25,555 bases of DNA, taken from contig JAODGL010000143.1 of assembly GCA_025464585.1 (NCBI GenBank), forward strand, positions 1-25,555, written 5' to 3'. Shown in pieces: positions 1-7,200 of the stretch (positions are counted from its first letter, which is position 1; every line of letters starts with the position of its first letter). A program made the translations under genes and the position numbers. The stretch is from Methanosarcinales archaeon (GTDB lineage: Archaea > Halobacteriota > Syntropharchaeia > Alkanophagales > Methanospirareceae). The notes beneath the pieces are model-generated. The model did no database searches. It saw nothing but the letters and a program-made list of their open reading frames with translations, and was not told the origin of the DNA.

Positions 1-159
1 ACGAGCTACGGGTAAACAGCACAGGAGGGATTTTAACCCTCTGGCTGATTAGGTTACGAGGCACACTCCCCGCAAGCCCTGTAAGGGCTTATTTGGTGCT
101 TGTGATTTGGGATTTTCCACAATCTATTGAGCATCTTCTTTCTTGTGTGCAAAAAAGTT
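1..159. other. Intergenic segment at window edge with two small hairpins
   Basis: No coding frame is convincing here. There are two perfect inverted repeats: a 5-bp stem at 25-29/37-41 around a 7-base loop, and a 6-bp stem at 74-79/85-90 around a 5-base loop. They lie just past the 3' end of the minus-strand reductase, so they could help to end its transcript. Bases 91-118 resemble part of the degenerate repeat at 18473-18580 in opposite orientation. Confidence 0.3.
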
Positions 160-1341
160 TCACAGCACTATTTTCGCCAGTCCAAACAGTATCTTCGGAT
201 TCCTTTTTATGAGTTCCAGCAACAGTGCGCCAGTAGAAAGCTCTTCTATTTTTACCCCCTCTAAAGAATGAGCGAGCGTATTGAGGTCTGCGTCAGATAG
301 ATTGAAGAAGAATTCTTTTGCTTTTAAGCCTGTATCTAATCGTTTTCCAAACGTGCTTCTCCATTTGCTTTCGTATTCCATCAATCTCAGCTTTGAAAAG
401 TTGTTTTCCTGTAATGCATTTGCTATTACGTCACCCGCAATTTTTCCCGCTTGCATTGCGTATGTAATACCGCCCCCTGTCAACGGATTGACTTGTCTCG
501 CTGCATCACCTACTAAAATGAGTCCATCCGCTACGGTTTCGTTCAGCGGTCCGCTCAGCGGCACAACGCCGTACATCTCAGCCACTGTCTTTCCCTCAGG
601 AAACCTGTTACGCACAAATGCCTTCAGATAATCAATTGCACGGTGCTTTTCACCCGAAACATCTCCTGCTATCCCAAGACCTACATTTGCGCAATCATCT
701 CCTTTTGGAAATACCCATGCATAGCCTTTTGGTGCCACTTCACTGCCCAGGAAAAATTCTGAATAATCTTTATTCGGTTCTATATCACACATAAGGAACT
801 CTGCGCATACAGATATATTAGAAGGTCTTAGCCTTGTGTTGATACCTGCCCATCTGCCCACTTTCGATTCTACGCCGTCTGCACCAACCACGACGTTTGC
901 ATAAATACGAGTATCACCCCCTATGGAACGAACATAAACGCCATTCACATACCCGTTGTTTTCAATGAGGGCATAAGCCTCTGTTTTTACTCTTACCTCT
1001 GCACCTGCACGTGCAGCTTCGCTTGCAAGTGCCTTATCAAATATTCTCCTTTCGAGCACATATCCTACTTCATCCATCTTTTCCGCCGCCATAACCACCT
1101 TCGTACCATCGGGACCGTATATATTTGCTCCTTTCACTTCCGCGCATATCCATCTGTTATTGAGTGGAACGAACTTCTCTATTTCTTTACTCACTCCTTC
1201 TGCGCATTTCACAGGCACGCCAATCTCCTGATTTCTTTCTATCAAGAGGACATCTAACCCATGTTCAGCAGCGGTTTTCGCTGTTATACTGCCAGCAGGT
1301 CCTGCACCTACTACGACAACGTCATGCCTTTCTTCTTTCAT
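160..1341 (-). CDS. Geranylgeranyl reductase family FAD-dependent oxidoreductase
   Basis: A 393-aa flavoprotein that probably saturates the geranylgeranyl chains of archaeal membrane lipids (digeranylgeranylglycerophospholipid reductase). The N-terminus carries the Rossmann dinucleotide motif GAGPAG at residues 12-17, then the family-typical PVKCAEG at 43-49, where the Cys is a hallmark of geranylgeranyl reductases. A second FAD motif, LVGDAARQVNPLTGGG, lies near residues 275-290. The length is normal for the family. The ATG at 1339-1341 puts the Rossmann strand close to the start, as expected. The gene is divergent from the acylphosphatase fusion across 84 bp that contain a shared TATA-like element. 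Other GGR paralogues reduce prenyl side chains of quinones, so the exact substrate is inferred. Confidence 0.88.
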   Translation of the reverse strand: MKEERHDVVVVGAGPAGSITAKTAAEHGLDVLLIERNQEIGVPVKCAEGVSKEIEKFVPLNNRWICAEVKGANIYGPDGTKVVMAAEKMDEVGYVLERRIFDKALASEAARAGAEVRVKTEAYALIENNGYVNGVYVRSIGGDTRIYANVVVGADGVESKVGRWAGINTRLRPSNISVCAEFLMCDIEPNKDYSEFFLGSEVAPKGYAWVFPKGDDCANVGLGIAGDVSGEKHRAIDYLKAFVRNRFPEGKTVAEMYGVVPLSGPLNETVADGLILVGDAARQVNPLTGGGITYAMQAGKIAGDVIANALQENNFSKLRLMEYESKWRSTFGKRLDTGLKAKEFFFNLSDADLNTLAHSLEGVKIEELSTGALLLELIKRNPKILFGLAKIVL

Positions 1342-1382
1342 CTGTTACTGTCACACCTTGCTATCAAAGTTTAATATGTCTT

Positions 1383-1393
1383 TTCATATAAAG
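1383..1393. promoter_or_regulatory. TATA-like element shared by two divergent genes
   Basis: The sequence ttcatataaag is nearly symmetrical. Read on plus it sits about 30-40 bases before the ATG at 1426. Read on minus it sits about 45 bases before the ATG at 1341. Both distances suit an archaeal TATA box with a short leader. This is inferred from position and base composition only. Confidence 0.4.
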
Positions 1394-1425
1394 AGAACTA
1401 TAACAAAAAGTTGATGACGGCATAA

Positions 1426-2136
1426 ATGAACTTTAAAAGGGCAACAATTATTGCGAAAGGAAGGGTGCAAAGGGTTGGATACCGGGACTTAATAGCTGAT
1501 TGGGCTATGGACTTGGGCGTATTTGGTTTTGTAGAAAACCAGCCAGATGGAACTGTAAAGATAGTTGTGGAAGGAGAGGATGAAATCCTGGAGGAGTTTG
1601 TCAGGAAAGCACAGCCAGAGGATGATCCTATGATAAGAATAGAGCAGGTTGATGTAAACTATGAAAAAGCAACTGGAGAATTCAAGCACTTTAAGATAAA
1701 GCGCGGGAGCTCCGATGAGGAGACTGCTGAGAGGCTGGATACCGCTGCAAAATCGTTGAAGATGTTGATTAAGACAGTTGCAATGATGAATGAGAGCCTT
1801 GGCAATAAGCTCGATGCCGGGAAAGAGGAAACAGTTTCCATCATCAAGAACGGAAACAAGATGCTTGCAGAGAAGCAGGATGTGATGATTGAGAAGCAGG
1901 ACCGGGTGCTTGGGAAGCAAGATGAAACTATTGCAGTGATAAAAAGTGGCGTTGATGTCATGCATGAGTTCAGGACAGAAACGCAACAGAATTTCGCTAA
2001 TCTGGATACAAAATATGGAAAGATAGCAGAGAACATGGAGCGGATTTTGGAGGAATTGAAAGAGGAGCGAAAAGAATACAGGGAATCGATAGAAAGGTTG
2101 GTTAATGCGATTATCGAATCCAGAAAAGAGAAGTGA
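1426..2136 (+). CDS. Acylphosphatase domain fused to a long coiled coil
   Basis: A 236-aa protein. Residues 1-90 form an acylphosphatase fold: the substrate loop GRVQRVGYRD holds the catalytic Arg at 20, and the catalytic Asn is at 38 in FVENQPDG, the same spacing as in classical acylphosphatases. Stand-alone acylphosphatases are about 90 aa, so residues 95-236 are extra. This tail is highly charged and helical, with a heptad-like series of EKQD/GKQD units near residues 145-162 and a Glu/Lys-rich end, which suggests a coiled coil for oligomerisation or partner binding. The enzyme domain should hydrolyse acyl phosphates; the role of the tail is unknown. It is followed 19 bases later by the PAC2 gene, so the two are probably cotranscribed. 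Confidence 0.85.
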   Translation: MNFKRATIIAKGRVQRVGYRDLIADWAMDLGVFGFVENQPDGTVKIVVEGEDEILEEFVRKAQPEDDPMIRIEQVDVNYEKATGEFKHFKIKRGSSDEETAERLDTAAKSLKMLIKTVAMMNESLGNKLDAGKEETVSIIKNGNKMLAEKQDVMIEKQDRVLGKQDETIAVIKSGVDVMHEFRTETQQNFANLDTKYGKIAENMERILEELKEERKEYRESIERLVNAIIESRKEK

Positions 2137-2155
2137 GGGAGAACGGGATTGAGAA

Positions 2156-2998
2156 ATGAGAACTTCAAGAGCGGAAGAGGAAGTGAGCAGAAGTTTTAAA
2201 ATCGATGAATTCACGGTTTATTGGACCGTAGATGAGGAGAAGTTTAAAGAGAAGATAAAGAATTACAAAAATATCTTGATTGCCGGATTTCCACCTATGG
2301 GGAATATCATACCATACCATCTAAAAGAACTTTTAAAGGACTCTGAAGAGATAGTGAATCTGTATTCTTACGACTTCCCACCGGTAGCAGAAGCACGTGA
2401 AGAAGAATTTGAAATACCGCATGATGAGATCTGGTACAGTGAGGAGAGGAGATTATACTGTTATATTGGTAAATACCCTGAGACCGAGTATATTCCAAAA
2501 GCAGCGTATAAACAGGCGGAGATTTTGGCGCATCTCTCAAAAGAGCTTTGTGTTAAGGAGCTATACACCGTAGGGGTAATTTTGCCTTCTCAAGAGCCCT
2601 TTAGAAAGATGGACGGGGAAGTGGAGGCATATATTGGCTTTTTTGAAGGCTCGAAGAAAGAAATCCCGAATAGAATTAAGAAGATGACGAGAAAGAACAT
2701 CGGTAGATATTCCATTATTCGTAAGACCGGGCTGCTACCAGGTTTTGCTTCTAAATTAGGCATTGAGAGTTATTCTATTCTTGGCGTAGGGAAATATCCC
2801 GAGGACCTGAGAGCATGTGCAGGCGCTCTCAGGGCTTTCAAGAAATTAGCCCGGATAGATTTAGAAACAACAAAGATAGAAGAGATGCTTAAGGAAAGTG
2901 CAGAAGCTGTTGAAGAGAGAATAAGGAAACAAAGGGAGAGAGCTGCTTATCGTGGAGAAGGTGTGGGTGCTGAACCATCTCACTACATGTATGGATAA
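2156..2998 (+). CDS. PAC2 family protein (proteasome assembly chaperone-like)
   Basis: A 280-aa protein of the PAC2 superfamily, related to eukaryotic proteasome assembly chaperones and widespread in archaea. Visible family traits are the early strand-loop ILIAGFPPMGNI (about residues 40-51), the segment SYDFPP, and the later ELYTVGVI and GLLPGFASKLGI regions, which match the usual alternating alpha/beta pattern. The C-terminus (about 235-280) is charged and helical. The ATG at 2156 has no strong Shine-Dalgarno sequence. It lies between the acylphosphatase fusion and the phosphatase at 3008, all on plus with short gaps, so a three-gene operon is likely. A proteasome role is family inference. 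Confidence 0.8.
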   Translation: MRTSRAEEEVSRSFKIDEFTVYWTVDEEKFKEKIKNYKNILIAGFPPMGNIIPYHLKELLKDSEEIVNLYSYDFPPVAEAREEEFEIPHDEIWYSEERRLYCYIGKYPETEYIPKAAYKQAEILAHLSKELCVKELYTVGVILPSQEPFRKMDGEVEAYIGFFEGSKKEIPNRIKKMTRKNIGRYSIIRKTGLLPGFASKLGIESYSILGVGKYPEDLRACAGALRAFKKLARIDLETTKIEEMLKESAEAVEERIRKQRERAAYRGEGVGAEPSHYMYG

Positions 2999-3007
2999 TC
3001 AGAAGAT

Positions 3008-3769
3008 ATGCAAACGCTTTCTCTATTACAAATAGCGCCTACGGTGGCGGAGTTTTTCAGGGTGTATCTGAACTCGCAAGCAAGCCCGGTCGAGCAAATA
3101 CTCGCGTTCGCTTATTCTCGCAAACCTGTCCCAAAAGTGATGGTGTTGGTAGTGATAGATAGTCTCGATTACCGTTTTTATACCGATTTCGCAGATGATT
3201 TGAGGGATATTCACGAGCTTGTCAGGCTGGATGGACTTCTGTTCGAGTGCGAGACGGTAAGCAGACATACAACACCGGCGATTGGTTCTATTCTCACGGG
3301 ATTAAAACCCGAAGTACACGGCATTCTCACAAATGACGATGTGGGCAAGTCAAAAATAAAATCCATTTTGGAAATACTTGACGAGGAGGGTCAGAAGACC
3401 GCAGTGGCAATCGAAACGAAGGGTGCAGAACCTCTTTGGGGAAGAATAAGCTATGTATTCGCAGTTGATGACCGTGAGGACATATTTGAATACGATGAGT
3501 TAATAAAAACGCATACTATTTCCGTGTTAAAGAAGCAGGACTTGAGGTTGGCATTTTCTCATCTTCGTGCAATTGACCGGTTTGCACATAGAGGCAGGGA
3601 TTTAAGTGTTGCCGCAAAAGTTACGGATGAAAATATAATGGCAATCGCAAATGCTGTCGGAGAAAGGAAGGGTTTGCTGCTTATTTGTGGTGACCACGAG
3701 GCGCACTTGATGGATAGGAAAGGTTCACATGGCAGTGTAACGGTGCCGTTGATTGTTTGTTGTCCTTAA
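3008..3769 (+). CDS. Alkaline phosphatase superfamily protein (type I phosphodiesterase/nucleotide pyrophosphatase-like)
   Basis: A 253-aa metal-dependent hydrolase. Visible motifs are VVIDSLDYRF (first metal Asp), the nucleophile region HTTPAIGSILTGLKPEVHG, the Asp/His pair in HLRAIDRFAHRGRD, LLICGDHEAH and a final GSHGSVTVPLIV. Substrate is unknown; the superfamily cleaves phosphoesters or transfers phosphate. The N-terminal 20 residues contain LLQIAPTVAEFFRV. This resembles a motif that in sulfatases and related phosphomutases normally comes at the C-terminal end, after HGS...VPLIV, so the chain order may be permuted. Its stop codon overlaps the stop of the convergent dehydrogenase gene in a TTAA palindrome. 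Confidence 0.72.
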   Translation: MQTLSLLQIAPTVAEFFRVYLNSQASPVEQILAFAYSRKPVPKVMVLVVIDSLDYRFYTDFADDLRDIHELVRLDGLLFECETVSRHTTPAIGSILTGLKPEVHGILTNDDVGKSKIKSILEILDEEGQKTAVAIETKGAEPLWGRISYVFAVDDREDIFEYDELIKTHTISVLKKQDLRLAFSHLRAIDRFAHRGRDLSVAAKVTDENIMAIANAVGERKGLLLICGDHEAHLMDRKGSHGSVTVPLIVCCP

Positions 3770-4905
3770 TCTTGCCCCTTAACCTCTCTAACAATCGCAT
3801 CGCCAACCTCACTCGTCTTAGAGGTGCCGCCAAGGTCATACGTTCTCACCTTTCCCGCCCTTAAAACCGATTCTATCGCACCTAAAACCCTTTCCGACGC
3901 TCTTTTCTCTCCCACTGTCTCCAGAAGCATAGCACCCGCCCAGACTGTTGCTATCGGGTTCGAAACGCCTTTGCCTTTATATTTCGGTGCTGACCCGTGA
4001 ATAGGCTCGAACATGGAAACGCCATCAGGATTTATATTCGCTCCCGGCGCAAGACCTAAGCCGCCTTGAATCATCGCCCCGAGGTCGGTAATAATATCTC
4101 CAAACATATTTGGCGTAACTACGACCTGATACCATTCGGGATTCTTCACGAGCCACATACATATCGCATCCACAAAATTAAATTCGGTATCTATCTCCGG
4201 ATAACCTCGCGCAACTTCGGTAAATATCTCCCTCCAGAAGCCATATCCATACGTTAACACATTTGCCTTGTCCACACTCGTCACCTTCTTCTTCCCTTTC
4301 TCCCTTGCAAGCTCAAATGCAAACCTCATCACTCGCGCGCATCCCTCCCTCGTGACTACACCAATTTGGTATGCCAGCTCATCAGCATCGCTCTCGATGT
4401 CCAACCCGAACTTAATGTGATAAAGTTCCCTCACTATTTCTAACTCTTCCCTCTTCTTACCTTTCCCTTTTGCTCTGCCGCCAATACCGACATAGAAGTC
4501 CTCTGTGTTCTCCCTCACAACAGTGAAATCTATATCCTCTGGACCTTTTCCCGCCAGCGGTGTGCGAACACCTTCCAGCAGTTTCACCGGTCTCAAGTTC
4601 ACGTATTGGTCAAAATAGAACCGCATGGCAAGCAAAATACCCTGCTCTAAAACTCCTGTCTCTACCCTTGGGTCACCTATGCTCCCGAAATATATCGCAT
4701 CACACTGCTCCAACTCCGTCAGCGTATCCTCCCCAATTAACTCCCCCGTCGCCAAATAATGCTCTGCACCATGCGGATATTCTCGCCATTCGAGTTCAAA
4801 GCCTTCGAGCTCAGAGACCGCCTCAAGCACCTTTTCCCCTTCGCTTATTATCTCCGGTCCTATACCATCGCCGCGGATTACCGCAATTTTATATCCTCGT
4901 TTCAT
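3766..4905 (-). CDS. leuB: Isopropylmalate/isocitrate dehydrogenase family protein (LeuB-like)
   Basis: A 379-aa beta-decarboxylating dehydrogenase. The N-terminus KIAVIRGDGIGPEI is diagnostic. Further motifs are NLRPVKLL and VVRENTEDFYVG, the catalytic Lys in SVDKANVL, the metal Asp region GDIITDLGAMIQGGLG, and the cofactor loop EPIHGSAPKYKGKG. The phrase MRFYFDQYVNLRPV also occurs in tartrate dehydrogenase-like members, so the substrate could be 3-isopropylmalate, homoisocitrate or a related 2-hydroxyacid; leuB is a working name. The start overlaps the proB stop by four bases (ATGA), showing translational coupling. No other leucine-pathway genes are in view. Confidence 0.8.
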   Translation of the reverse strand: MKRGYKIAVIRGDGIGPEIISEGEKVLEAVSELEGFELEWREYPHGAEHYLATGELIGEDTLTELEQCDAIYFGSIGDPRVETGVLEQGILLAMRFYFDQYVNLRPVKLLEGVRTPLAGKGPEDIDFTVVRENTEDFYVGIGGRAKGKGKKREELEIVRELYHIKFGLDIESDADELAYQIGVVTREGCARVMRFAFELAREKGKKKVTSVDKANVLTYGYGFWREIFTEVARGYPEIDTEFNFVDAICMWLVKNPEWYQVVVTPNMFGDIITDLGAMIQGGLGLAPGANINPDGVSMFEPIHGSAPKYKGKGVSNPIATVWAGAMLLETVGEKRASERVLGAIESVLRAGKVRTYDLGGTSKTSEVGDAIVREVKGQD

Positions 4906-6044
4906 CTTACCAGCACAAGATTACCTCTATAAATTACTTCTCCATATTCTTTACGACCCAAAATTTGCTCTATTTCGTTTGACTGCGCACCTTTAATCTT
5001 TTTTATTTCCTCGGAGGAGTAGTTTGTAATACCCTTGGCGAATTCCTCGCCTTCTGCATCAACAATGCTTACTGGGTCACCAGTCAAGAACTCGTCTTCA
5101 ACACCGAGGATACCGGAAGCAAGCAGGCTTCCACCGTTTTTTATTAATGCGCTCTTTGCACCTTCATCTACCTTAATCTTGCCTTTAACCGAAGAAGCAA
5201 ACTGGAGCCAGTGTTTTCTATCGTTCATCTTCCCCTTTCCCCCTGCCATTGGTAGGAAGATCGTCCCGATTCTCTCGCCTGCTATAATCCGTGCGAGGAT
5301 ATTTTCCTCATTGCCGTCTGCGATGACCATAGGAATGCCTGCCTTCATGGTGACTTTAGCAGCTTGAATTTTTGTCTTCATTCCGCCTATACCTGTTCTT
5401 CCTCTGGCTGAAGCAATACGCTCAATCTCTGGCGTTATCTCCTCCACAATCGAGATGAACTCTGCTCTCTTACTCCTTTTAGGGTCATAAGTGTATAGAC
5501 CTTCTATATCAGTCAGTATAATAAGTAAATCCGCATCGAGATTGCTTGCTACCAGAGCCGATAAATTGTCATTATCCCCCAACTTTATTTCATCCACAAC
5601 TACGGTATCGTTCTCATTGATTATTGGAATCACACCGGACTTAAGGAGCGTAATCAATGTATTTCTAAGGTTAAGATACCTCTTTCGGTCGAAGAAGTCC
5701 TCGTGCGTCAATAAGAGTTGAGCAATTGTCTGCTCGTATTTGGCAAAATATCTATCGTACGTGCTCATCAAGATGCTCTGACCAACGGCAGCCGTAGCCT
5801 GCAATACTTTGATGTCGCGTGGTCTTTGCTTCAGGTCGAGCTTACCTATACCAGCACCAATAGCACCTGAGGTCACCAAAATAATTTCTCTACCTTCCTT
5901 TTTCAGGTCAGCTATCTCTTTAGCGAGTCTTTCAACCTTTCTTGGGTCAAGCCGGTAGCTCTTATCGGTGAGATTGCTGGTTCCAACCTTTATTACGATT
6001 CTTTTCGCTTCTGAAAAGTCTCTGAGCACGACCATCTTTCCCAT
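4902..6044 (-). CDS. proB: Glutamate 5-kinase with C-terminal PUA domain
   Basis: A 380-aa enzyme that phosphorylates glutamate at the gamma-carboxyl in the first step of proline synthesis. Residues 1-260 are an amino-acid kinase fold: RIVIKVGTSNLTD, LVTSGAIGAGIGKL, IINENDTVVVDEIKLGDND and GTGGM-like GRTGIGGMKTKIQAA. Residues about 285-370 are a PUA domain (KVDEGAKSALIKNGGSLL, VSIVDAEGEEFAKG). The length matches bacterial-type ProB. Two starts are possible, Met1 (6044) or Met4 (6035). The TATA box at 6056-6063 would place transcription start at about Met4, favouring a leaderless start there. It is operonic with leuB by ATGA overlap; proA is not in the window. Confidence 0.9.
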   Translation of the reverse strand: MGKMVVLRDFSEAKRIVIKVGTSNLTDKSYRLDPRKVERLAKEIADLKKEGREIILVTSGAIGAGIGKLDLKQRPRDIKVLQATAAVGQSILMSTYDRYFAKYEQTIAQLLLTHEDFFDRKRYLNLRNTLITLLKSGVIPIINENDTVVVDEIKLGDNDNLSALVASNLDADLLIILTDIEGLYTYDPKRSKRAEFISIVEEITPEIERIASARGRTGIGGMKTKIQAAKVTMKAGIPMVIADGNEENILARIIAGERIGTIFLPMAGGKGKMNDRKHWLQFASSVKGKIKVDEGAKSALIKNGGSLLASGILGVEDEFLTGDPVSIVDAEGEEFAKGITNYSSEEIKKIKGAQSNEIEQILGRKEYGEVIYRGNLVLVR

Positions 6045-6055
6045 GATTTTTATTG

Positions 6056-6069
6056 TATATAAAGTATAG
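6056..6069 (-). promoter_or_regulatory. TATA box region of the proB-leuB operon
   Basis: On the minus strand this reads ctatactttatata, with two overlapping TATA-like cores. The inner one is centred about 25 bases from Met4 of ProB, and the outer one about 25 bases from the region of Met1. Either implies a transcript with almost no leader, which is common in archaea. Confidence 0.45.
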
Positions 6070-6084
6070 CTTTCTTCTATTTAA

Positions 6085-6168
6085 GACACAGATTTACACG
6101 GAGTTACGCAGATTTATTTTAGTTTAACCGTGTGGATTCTTATCATCTGTGTTAATCTGTGTGTATCT
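6085..6168. repeat. Degenerate imperfect inverted repeat with 'acacagattt' arms
   Basis: The left arm gacacagatttacacgg and right arm atctgtgttaatctgtgt are imperfect reverse complements, around a T-rich centre. Each arm also has an internal short direct repetition of acAcagAtt-like units. The element fills the gap between proB and the 151-aa gene and has no coding capacity. Similar tetra-block 'acacagatt' elements are common as dispersed non-coding repeats in environmental genomes, as far as I recall. Confidence 0.6.
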
Positions 6169-6204
6169 ATAATTTATCCTCTGTTTCTTGGATTTGTTAG
6201 TAGT

Positions 6205-6660
6205 TTAAAAAGAATATTTTACATATTTCGCCCATTCCAGTCCCTTCAGCTCCACACCGCCTTTTACGCCCAGAATCTCCGCACCATCGAACTCTTTCAT
6301 GCCACAGAGTAAGTGCTGCTCTGGATGTGTTCCGGGGGTAATATCACAGCTCAGCACAATTCGCTTGCCCGCGGCTACCACTATTTTAAGACGTGCCGAA
6401 GCGGGGTGGTTTTTTGGCAGCACAATCAGTGGCGAGTTTACTTCTCTAATCATATATAGCACACACCTTAACCCATTCACTATTCGTTCGCCAGTACCAA
6501 AGCCAGAAGCTACAAGCAGTTCTTCAGGTCCCATCGCCAATACAATCTCGGATTCCGGGGTATCAACGAAAAACTGCCTTTGAGTGCCTATCTTGACTAC
6601 CGCTAACGTACCGCTACTTCCATGCACCAGCAGCATCTCGTTACTGCTCAGGGGTATCAT
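6205..6660 (-). CDS. Conserved-looking hypothetical protein, 151 aa
   Basis: I do not recognise a family. The chain looks like a compact alpha/beta domain: short hydrophobic strands (MLLVHGSSGTLAVVKIG, EIVLAMGPEELLVASGFG, PLIVLPKNHP, LKIVVAAGKRIVLSCDI) alternate with Gly-rich turns. A His-rich stretch TPGTHPEQHLLCG follows, which might bind a metal. There is no signal peptide or membrane segment. It is divergent from the TRAM gene and has a TATA-like element about 35-40 bases upstream of its ATG. Codon use and the clean frame argue that it is real. Confidence 0.65.
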   Translation of the reverse strand: MIPLSSNEMLLVHGSSGTLAVVKIGTQRQFFVDTPESEIVLAMGPEELLVASGFGTGERIVNGLRCVLYMIREVNSPLIVLPKNHPASARLKIVVAAGKRIVLSCDITPGTHPEQHLLCGMKEFDGAEILGVKGGVELKGLEWAKYVKYSF

Positions 6661-6693
6661 GTCATGTCTTCACAATTTCACAACGTTTTCAAT

Positions 6694-6703
6694 TTTATAT
6701 AAG
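6694..6703. promoter_or_regulatory. Shared TATA box between the hypothetical and TRAM genes
   Basis: The sequence ttttatataa lies in the divergent gap. On plus it is about 70 bases before the TRAM start, with a strong Shine-Dalgarno (aaggagg, 6745-6751) in the leader. On minus it is about 35 bases before the ATG at 6660. It could serve both genes. Confidence 0.5.
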
Positions 6704-6764
6704 TGAAGATAAAATAATAAAAGCGAAAGAAAGTAAAAAAGAAAAAGGAGGTTTTGTAAGTTAT

Positions 6765-6983
6765 ATGACATATAGTGGAGAAAGAAGGGAAGTAAGTTCC
6801 CCTATAAATGTTGGGGATACATACGACGTAAAAATAGAGGACGTAGGAAGAGAAGGCGATGGAATAGCACGAATAGAAGGATTTGTGGTCTTTGTGCCCG
6901 GCACAAAAAAAGGGGATAGTGTGAAGATACGGGTAACGAAGATATCGAGGAGAGTTGGATTTGCAGAAGTAGTTACGGAATGA
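6765..6983 (+). CDS. Small TRAM domain protein
   Basis: A 72-aa single-domain protein. The core VGDTYDVKIEDVGREGDGIA followed by FVVFVPGTKKGDSVKIRV is the classic TRAM beta-barrel signature (residues about 16-65), with only a short N-terminal extension. Stand-alone TRAM proteins are abundant in methanogenic archaea and bind RNA; some act as RNA chaperones in the cold. The start is fixed by a near-perfect Shine-Dalgarno, aaaggagg, 13 bases before the ATG. It is monocistronic, with a T-rich stretch downstream. Confidence 0.93.
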   Translation: MTYSGERREVSSPINVGDTYDVKIEDVGREGDGIARIEGFVVFVPGTKKGDSVKIRVTKISRRVGFAEVVTE

Positions 6984-7019
6984 AAGTTCCTCATGCTTCT
7001 AATATAGAGTTCTAAACAG

Positions 7020-7040
7020 CTTTCCCTTTTTTATTTTTTA
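7020..7040 (+). terminator. T-rich terminator after the TRAM gene
   Basis: An almost pure pyrimidine run, ctttcccttttttatttttt, lies 37 bases after the TRAM stop. Archaeal RNA polymerase ends transcription at such T tracts without needing a hairpin. It also immediately precedes the nucleotidyltransferase remnant. Confidence 0.45.
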
Positions 7041-7041
7041 A

Positions 7042-7161
7042 ATGGATGAGAAACAGAGAATAGGAGCAGATTTCGCATTTCTGGAAGAGGACGGAAGAAT
7101 TCTTGAAGTTCTTTTGTTCGGCTCTGGTGCAAAAGAGCAAGCTTATGGAAGGACATCATAA
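7042..7161 (+). pseudogene. Remnant of a MNT-type nucleotidyltransferase
   Basis: A 39-codon frame. Its end, EVLLFGSGAKEQAYGRTS, matches the start of the minimal nucleotidyltransferase motif (LFGSxARGxA...SDIDL). A TAA stop then follows exactly where the catalytic Asp pair should come, and the next codons read Asp-Ile-Arg, so the motif is cut at its active site. Full proteins of this family are about 100-150 aa and often pair with a HEPN protein as a toxin-antitoxin system. No HEPN partner is seen. The following 40 bases are A/T-rich without coding signs. Most likely a dead fragment. Confidence 0.55.
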
Positions 7162-7200
7162 GATATAAGACAGAAAAATAAATATCTAAAAATAGATTAA

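Noticed and set aside
17..45. A tRNA-like arm (5-bp stem, 7-base loop) near the window start
   Set aside because: On minus it resembles a T-arm with a ttaaaat loop, but no matching acceptor, D or anticodon arms could be found on either strand, so no tRNA is called.
281..631. Plus-strand open frame of 116 codons
   Set aside because: It lies wholly inside the geranylgeranyl reductase gene on the other strand and has no family features.
1489..2214. Minus-strand 241-codon open frame
   Set aside because: Antisense shadow of the acylphosphatase fusion, with Ser/Leu/Phe-rich low-information composition typical of the complement of a charged coiled coil.
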